Assembly: GCF_964355755.1 (NCBI RefSeq)
Contig: NC_092678.1
Location: forward strand, 4,436,922 to 4,500,921
Direction of reading: 5' to 3'
Source of the DNA: Antedon mediterranea
Lineage: Eukaryota > Echinodermata > Crinoidea > Comatulida > Antedonidae
DNA length: 64,000 nt
The position numbers and the translations under genes were made by a program. The notes under the pieces are model-generated. The model ran no database searches, had not been told where the DNA came from, and saw only the letters and a program-made list of their open reading frames with translations. Positions within the stretch are counted from its first letter, which is position 1. Each line of letters starts with the position of its first letter. This document shows positions 58,201-64,000 of this stretch, one piece after another.

Positions 58201-60662
58201 AAATAAATTAACACTAGATCAACAACACTAAGTAAATTAACACTAACGATATTTTCAGTTATTTAGTTAGTTGCAAAGGCATATTTATTGTTTTTATTTA
58301 TATTGTAGTTGGTGAGAGCTACACAACCTCATGTTACATCACAGAGAAGTCCTGGTAGAGGTCACAGCCCTAGAGGCGGTAGTACAAGGCATACCCCTAC
58401 TGCAAAAGTAGAACAGCCCTCTCAACAAGTTTCTCAAAAGTCAAATGTAGGAACAGAACATAAAAAGAGTTCAAGTAGGAAAAAAATGAAGAAAAAGAAA
58501 TTGGAGAAGGAAAAACCAGTTATTATACCCTTAGTCTACAAGTAAGAAATCAAAATAATTTTATCTCTTAAAGAAAAGTCTAGTATTTTAGAAATTGTCT
58601 GGCTTTATGGGTGTAGAGTTTGGGAAGAGTGTCCGGTGTTATGGGTCAATTTGTGTCAGGAAGAGTGTCCGGTGTTATGGGTCAATTTGTGTCAGGAAGA
58701 GTGTCCGGTGTTATGGGTATACAGTTTGTGTCAGGAAGAGTGTCCATATTGGTGTCCAATTTGAAAGGGTTGACCGTGAAATATTTATTCTTTTCTTTTT
58801 AAGATTACCTGCAGCACTGGACTCGCACAACTACGCAAAATCGCCGATGTCAGAAACAACCCAAACAGATTCTGATGAGATAGAATGTTTAGAAGACACT
58901 GATTCTGACAACAGTGATTTAGAAAGTCGGCCAACTAATACATCAACGCCAATGATCGTCTTGGAACACAGCCATCCAAAAGTACATCCACATGATCACC
59001 TATTGACTCTAGCTACTTCTGATAAATCAATTAAAATGGAAACAGAACGGAAAGTGCCGTCTGTGACATTTAAAATTGAACAGGATTCTAAACAACAATC
59101 TGACGAATCTGGAAATTTATTGAAGCCGTTGTCCGTGCAGACTTCATTCTCGCAAAACGTTCCTTCTCCATCGTCGAGTAACTACAGCACTGACACGGCA
59201 TCGGAGGTCGGAAGTGCATTTAATTCTCCGCTTCGTTCCACGAACCATTCAAGATCTTGCAGTCCTGATTCATTGAAAGTGATAAAGTTTCAGCAATGGA
59301 AGGTAGGAGTCAGCCAAGAAGCTTACCATCAATCAACATCAGCAAAACTGTTCGGATCTAGTTTAACGAAAGATGCCGAAGATCCGCGGAAAATAGATGA
59401 ACTAAAACGACTTGCTGCTGCGCTTGACGACACACATTTCACGGATAAAAAGTCTGTATTACAGTTACACTCCGAGGCGGTTACCAAGGCAAAGCTTCTT
59501 GACACGAGGTCAAGTGATTGTGAGTCTGGAAAGAAACCAATGCCATCTCCAAGCTCTCCAGCAAGTTATCCATTCTCACCAAAGGTTAGCAATATAGTGA
59601 AGGAGCTGTAGCTGGGTGGTTAAAATGCTTGCCTTCTAATCTCAAGGTCCAGGGAGTAAAAGAGCTGTAGCTGGGTGGTTAACATGCTTGCCTTCCAATC
59701 CCAAGGTCCAGGGAGTAAAAGAGGTGTAGCTGGGTGGTTAACATGCTTGCCTTCCAGTCTCAAGGTCCAGGGAGTAAAAGAGGTGTAGCTGGGTGGTTAA
59801 CATGCTTGCCTTCCAGTCTCAAGGTCCAGGGAGTAAAAGAGCTGTAGCTGGGTGGTTAAACATGCTTGCCTTCCAGTCTCAAGGTCCAGGGAGTAAAAGA
59901 GCTGTAGCTGGGTGGTTAACATGCTTGCCTTCCAGTCTCAAGGTCCAGGGAGTAAAGGAGCTGTAGCTGGGTGGTTAACATGCTTGACTTCCAATCTCAA
60001 GCTTCAGGGTCCAATCCTAGTCTACTTACTGTAAGACTGTTTAGACTGGCTGAGAAATGTATAAGCAAGATATAGTTTATCCATCCTCTAACCATTTGCT
60101 GTTGGATGTTTTCTGTAATATAGTGTATTAAACACTTCTATTTTGTATTCAAATTCATTCATTTATTACAGTGCACAATTTGTGGATATTACTTGCTAGT
60201 ATCATTATCCGATTCTGATACTGTAATGTTTTCTGTTGTTCTTTTAGGATTTATTAGCCTTACTAAAAAATGTAGAAGCAGAAATAACTGCAACAGAACA
60301 AAATCTTAAGGATGAGCTTGAAAAACGAAAGAAATATAAGGTAAGTTTTTAGTTCTTCTATATAAGGCGCTGTTGGTGGTTGAGTGGAGCTGCAGTTTGC
60401 TGCTTTTGACACTTGCAAACCATTGGTCATAGGTCATTTTCACAAATAACCATCCTATTTATTGCAGATTGATGATGCCAGACGAGTTCATAATTACGAC
60501 CCATTTATCTGTACGTTTTTATCAATGTTGGCGGAACAGAACAAGTTACAAAGTTTAGTAGAACAGCATACACTGGTGAAGAAGCGGCAAGGATGTAGCT
60601 TAGGTAGATTGCATAAGACACGCAAGGATAGAAGGAGACAGCGGAGTAAGAAAAAGAGATAA
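55210..60662 (+). CDS. BAP1: Ubiquitin carboxyl-terminal hydrolase BAP1
   Basis: Nuclear deubiquitinase that with ASXL removes ubiquitin from H2A K119 (PR-DUB complex). Exons: 55210-55246, 56201-56230, 56413-56600, 56782-56901, 57058-57262, 57580-57652, 58011-58125, 58309-58541, 58804-59584, 60248-60340, 60468-60662; 689 aa (human 729). The UCH domain starts [13 protein letters not shown] and has the same residue numbers as human: Gln85, Cys91 (NSCATHALL), His169 (FHFVSY) and Asp184 ([13 protein letters not shown]). The middle is low complexity, with [15 protein letters not shown] containing a variant of the HCF-1-binding NHNY motif, an acidic stretch, and [18 protein letters not shown], conserved in vertebrates. 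The C-terminal UCH37-like domain ([12 protein letters not shown] to [14 protein letters not shown]) is followed by a Lys/Arg-rich tail that likely serves nuclear entry and nucleosome binding. AATAAA signals lie at 60878-60903. Confidence 0.95.
55299..55570 (+). repeat. GGCCTA hexamer tract and CTAG-rich sequence in BAP1 intron 1
   Basis: At 55299-55350 the hexamer aggcct is repeated about eight times without interruption, then ctagctagctagctag and looser tagg/cctag words continue to about 55570. The same palindromic vocabulary fills NOL9 intron 1. No gene here. Confidence 0.9.
57312..57474 (+). mobile_element. GTCTACACTATC MITE in BAP1 intron 5
   Basis: Left end aagctatgtctacgctatca, right end agtttgatagtgacagacag; interior gtgatgtgcccaaatatggt and gtccatatatgggcacatca. 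Both ends carry a few substitutions, so it is older than the copy at 20881. Confidence 0.82.
58130..58245 (+). repeat. 29-bp tandem repeat in BAP1 intron 7
   Basis: Four copies of a 29-bp unit (aacactaagtaaattaacac then tagatcaac), starting a few bases after the donor at 58125. Almost identical copies. Confidence 0.92.
58612..58765 (+). repeat. 36-bp tandem repeat in BAP1 intron 8
   Basis: About four copies of ggaagagtgtccggtgttat followed by gggtcaatttgtgtca. The 3n period keeps a frame open into exon 9, giving a false N-terminal extension (repeats of [12 protein letters not shown]); the true exon starts at 58804 after ctttttaag. Confidence 0.92.
59600..60135 (+). mobile_element. tRNA-derived SINE with tandemly repeated head, BAP1 intron 9
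   Basis: Seven copies of a 59-bp unit (gtagctgggtggttaacatg, cttgccttccagtctcaagg, tccagggagtaaaagagct) run from about 59603 to 60000. tagctgggtggtta is A-box-like. Only the last copy continues into a B-box-like gggtccaatcct and the SINE body (tatccatcctctaacc, gttggatgttttctg), shared with 9786-10005. The array starts about 18 bp after the exon 9 donor. Confidence 0.75.
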
Positions 60663-61628
60663 AAAGAAAGAGAGCAATCAGTCAAATATATCGTGCTATG
60701 CGCTCTATTGAGCTTTGTCCAATTAAATATTCTTCCATTGAAAGACTAATATGGACTTTAATTGATAGAAAATACTGTATGAATAAATAGAGTATAAAAA
60801 CTGGTAAAGAATATGATATCAGTATTTTAACGAAACTGCTAAATGCGTGTAGTAAGTACATATACACATTTATGTATAATAAATAAATATTAACGATAAT
60901 AAAGTGTCATTTTCTTTTATAAAAGTTGTATGTAATGTAATAATAAGTATTTGCTCTTAGTTCGTGTAATTTAAAATAAATAAATGATAAATCCAAATGA
61001 TTAATTATAGGGTGGCTTTTTGACGATTTTCTGGCAATTTCACAATGTGACAAGTTGGCGATAGAGGGCGGCACATAATTGGTAAACAATTTACAAAATG
61101 GAGGATCGTACAGGAAATCGAATAAATTATGATTAATAAATGTTAATTTTGCCTTGTAAATAGTACTCAAATGCTATTGTAATCAATATATAATATATTT
61201 TATGATTTGGTAAGTATAAATAACTAATTTTTGCTTTATTTTGTTGTAGATAGGCCTAATAATAAACATATTTTGCTTCACGACTATTGTGATTAGCCAA
61301 GCGAAGCCCTCTGCTGGGTTGTTTACAGTCGCTTAGCGAAGCAAAGCCAAAATGGCTGTGACGTGTGACATTGCTGTCAGCCTGCCTAGGAGGGGTGGAG
61401 CATGGTATGAGTCACCTTGCACTATATTACCACCCTTTTAGTTGTCCTGACATTTTACAGTGGTATTGAATGGACATTATTTTATCTGAATTTTAATCCA
61501 AAAAGTTAATTTGTAGAGTAGGCCAGCCAAAAGTACGCTAATAAATAAGTAGTAAGTAGGCTAGGTATTCATCACATTAATTTTTGGGTGTTTTTTTTGC
61601 AGATAGGGAACTACTGCTGTACAGAGCT
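60663..61628. other. BAP1 3' end and NEK4 upstream region
   Basis: BAP1 polyadenylation signals (AATAAA at 60878, 60882 and 60898) leave under 450 bp before the presumed NEK4 promoter. Around 61300-61400 GC rises (cgcttagcgaagcaaagcc, aaaatggctgtgacgtg). No further gene is seen. Confidence 0.6.
61340..61404 (+). other. Candidate NEK4 5' untranslated exon with a short upstream ORF
   Basis: The first NEK4 coding exon is preceded by a good acceptor (ttttttttgcag, exon from 61603), implying an upstream non-coding exon. The best candidate ends gtggagcatg|gtatga at 61404. It holds an ATG at 61352 in a CCAAAATGGCTG context (a YY1-like word common at housekeeping promoters) that would run 17 codons and stop at the junction with 61603. 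The left boundary is approximate. Confidence 0.35.
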
Positions 61629-63918
61629 ATGGATGGATATGACAAAGTAAAAGTTGTCGGTAAAGGAAGCTATGGAGAAGTGTGGTTGGTTAAACACAAA
61701 AAAGATAAAAAAAATGTAAATTTATTTAAATGAGCATAACCGTTCAAAAAAGTTATCTTATTCTTAATGTATTCTAAAAAGGGATTAGAGGAATTGTATC
61801 TCTGTATTTCTAGATAATTAAATGAAAATATAAATTATTGTATTATTTCTATTAAATCGAGATAAACTTTATTTCATCCTTTGCAGAAATTTTACATTTA
61901 ATATAGCACACCATATTTTTTTCATAATAATTTAAATTTCATCAAATAGTTGATATTGTTCTTCTTTGCAGTATGTTGTTAAAAAACTAGAGTTACGAAA
62001 TGCGTCTAAAAAGGAAAGAGTCGCTGCGGAACAAGAAGCCAAGTTGTTATCCAAACTGCGACATCCTAATATAGTATCGTACAAAGACTCGTTTGAGTCC
62101 GATGACGGACATTTATACATTGCAATGGGTTACTGCGATGGCGGTGATTTGTACAACAAATTAAAGGAACAAAAAGGTGCTGCTCTTGAAGAGAAACAAA
62201 TTGTTGAATGGTTCGTGCAAATCGCAATGGCGTTACAGGTATGTATTGTAGAATGAGCTACTTGACTGCGTACAGTGCCAAATGTGTTTTTTGTCTTACA
62301 TGCGCATAGAGCGTCGATGTGTTGTATGTCTAATGTGCGTGTAGAACGTCAGTGTTTTTTTTTTTGAAAAATATAATGCCTTCATTTTACAATTATTAGG
62401 CTCTCCCTCTTGTTTCAAATCTAGAATCTGCCACTAAATTCTCAGTACTTAAATGAGCAACATCTAACTCATCTAACTACAGACATTTTGTCTAGTTGAG
62501 AGTGCTACATAAATCGTAACCATAACCTATTTTTTATTTCTTTACTGTAGTATATGCATGAACGTAATATCTTGCATCGAGACTTGAAAACTCAAAACAT
62601 CTTTCTAACCAAGAGTAAAATTATCAAAGTTGGGGATCTTGGAATTGCAAGAGTTCTGGACAGCTGTAATGACATGGCTACGACGCTGATTGGTACACCA
62701 TACTACATGAGTCCGGAGCTGTTCTCAAATAAACCATACAATCACAAGGTAACTTGGTTTATGACACTGAATAATTTATTTAGAAAAATAAGATATATTT
62801 ACAAAATATAAAACAACAAATAAGACAAACAAGTCTTCTCTGTATTATATTGAGTGCAATTGGTTTCTCTATATTCCTATGTTTTTTGGTGCTAATAATT
62901 CTTTTGTTGTTTTTAGTCGGATGTGTGGGCATTAGGATGCTGTGTCTATGAGATGACCACGCTGAAACACGCTTTTAATGCTAAAGATATGAATTCTTTA
63001 GTTTACAAGATTCTTAGAGGGAAGGTATGAATTTGTTAATGATATTATTATTCAATTTATTTTACCCTAACACTACATTTTTTTAAAAATATGACCTTAA
63101 GACTGTTTTCCACTAGGCAAATTTATTTGCCTAAATTGAAAGTTTTTTTGTGATGTGGAAAAAAATTAAAAATGTTCACTAATGGAAAACATGCTTTAGG
63201 GACAAAGACACTGTTTGTGGTTGATTTTCATTAAAAAAAATATGTTGTAAGAGAAATTCTATCAGGACTGTGCATTCATATTAGATATATCAAATTGGGA
63301 CAATCTGACAACAGGACACTGAGTTTGCCTTGCCAAGGTCTGATCTTATGTCTGGCTGCGACAAATACCAACAGTACTGTACTGTGGACATATCCTCATC
63401 GGCGCGTGGTGTCTGTTAAGTGGCGTGGAACTGATAGTGTCACAGCCCCAGATAAACCCTTTGATCTCTGGAGCTCAGCATTCTGTTGTTAGATTGCCTT
63501 AGTATGATCAAATAAAGAATTGTAATTGCTTATTGAAACATGGAGGATACCTAGATTAAAATGATTAATTAATTTGCAGATGCCAGCGATGCCCAAGCAA
63601 TACAGCTGTGAACTGATAGATCTTATAAAAAGTATGCTACACCAAACACCTGATAAAAGGCCAACTGTTGCACGAATTCTACGCAATCAATTTATCAAAA
63701 AGCACATTGCATTATTCTTGGAAAGTACACGTGCAAGGTGAGTTATGTTTTACTTTTGTTGTATAGCATTAGTTATAGTTTTGTATATACAGTCGATTTA
63801 CCCATTAACTACATAAACATTTCATTCACTTCTGCTCTCTCATCAAAGACGTCCAAATTCCGGAGGTTCTGAATCTCATAGACGGTCATCCCGAACTGAA
63901 GTAGTAGTAAAAATCCAG
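61629..63918 (+). CDS. NEK4: NIMA-related serine/threonine kinase NEK4 (3' part beyond window)
   Basis: Protein kinase linked to cilia, microtubules and DNA-damage responses. Exons: 61629-61715, 61972-62238, 62551-62748, 62917-63024, 63580-63737, 63849-63918; the last donor is at 63919 and the gene continues past the edge. 296 codons cover the whole kinase domain: Gly loop [13 protein letters not shown] (residues 11-23), ATP-binding Lys33 in [12 protein letters not shown], catalytic [11 protein letters not shown] (Asp129), DLG in place of DFG (147-149, as in vertebrate NEK4), [20 protein letters not shown] in the activation segment, and [20 protein letters not shown]. These stretches match NEK4 more closely than NEK1, 3 or 5. 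The start is the first ATG after the acceptor at 61602, five residues before the conserved KVVGKG. It follows BAP1 by about 1 kb on the same strand. Confidence 0.92.
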
Positions 63919-64000
63919 GTAATTATTTTTTTAAAATTCATCCGCGAGAAACTCTCAATCTGATGCTTAAGTAGATACTGCGATATCATTCATTGTTGTA

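Noticed and set aside
58595-58803. N-terminal extension of the BAP1 exon 9 reading frame
   Set aside because: The open frame upstream of 58804 is the 36-bp intronic repeat; the acceptor ctttttaag and homology ([14 protein letters not shown]) place the exon start at 58804.
59600-60010. tRNA gene cluster
   Set aside because: A-box-like heads repeat, but no copy folds obviously into a complete cloverleaf and only the last has a B-box-like word; a SINE-derived array fits better.
63295-63492. 65-residue open frame in a NEK4 intron
   Set aside because: Slightly GC-richer and ends in a stop, but not recognised, and NEK4 exons 63024 and 63580 join in frame across it; could be a repeat fragment.

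Overview
This is a window of an animal nuclear genome: AT-rich, with spliced genes carrying GT-AG introns, dense minisatellites, MITEs and tRNA-derived SINEs. Protein similarity to vertebrate orthologues and the abundance of the palindromic word TAGGCCTA suggest a marine deuterostome invertebrate. An echinoderm is my best guess and a hemichordate is possible; the sequence alone does not settle it. I assembled exons by hand from splice sites, reading phase and family conservation. All seven gene models join in frame.

Layout. (1) 1-14790, plus: 3' part of a voltage-gated calcium channel alpha2delta gene (CACNA2D3/4 type), 20 exons, ending in a GC-AG intron and a GPI-anchor-like tail; its introns hold four minisatellites and several transposons. 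(2) 18952-27264, plus: NOL9, the nucleolar polynucleotide 5'-kinase of rRNA processing. (3) 24137-26490, minus: a complete four-exon UDP-glycosyltransferase nested in intron 10 of NOL9. (4) 28751-45574, plus: a complete GAT-1-like Na/Cl-dependent GABA transporter (SLC6A1), 13 exons. (5) 48607-49831, minus: EBP, sterol delta8-delta7 isomerase, four exons. (6) 55210-60662, plus: BAP1 deubiquitinase, 11 exons. (7) 61629 to beyond the right edge, plus: NEK4 kinase, 5' part.

SLC6A1 and EBP converge. EBP and BAP1 are head to head, and the 5.4 kb between their start codons is filled by about 110 copies of a 44-bp satellite. BAP1 and NEK4 are tandem neighbours. The genes do not form one pathway. However, BAP1, NEK4, CACNA2D3 and SLC6A1 all lie on human 3p, and CACNA2D4 lies with SLC6A12/13 on 12p, so the window looks like a fragment of an ancestral linkage group.

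I found no prokaryotic-type system, CRISPR array or virus. The most distinctive signals are the satellite in the EBP/BAP1 divergent promoter region, minisatellites built over functional edges of EBP (a splice donor and the stop codon), a tRNA-derived SINE whose head is tandemly repeated just after a BAP1 splice donor, the non-canonical last intron and a candidate microexon of the alpha2delta gene, and several MITE families.
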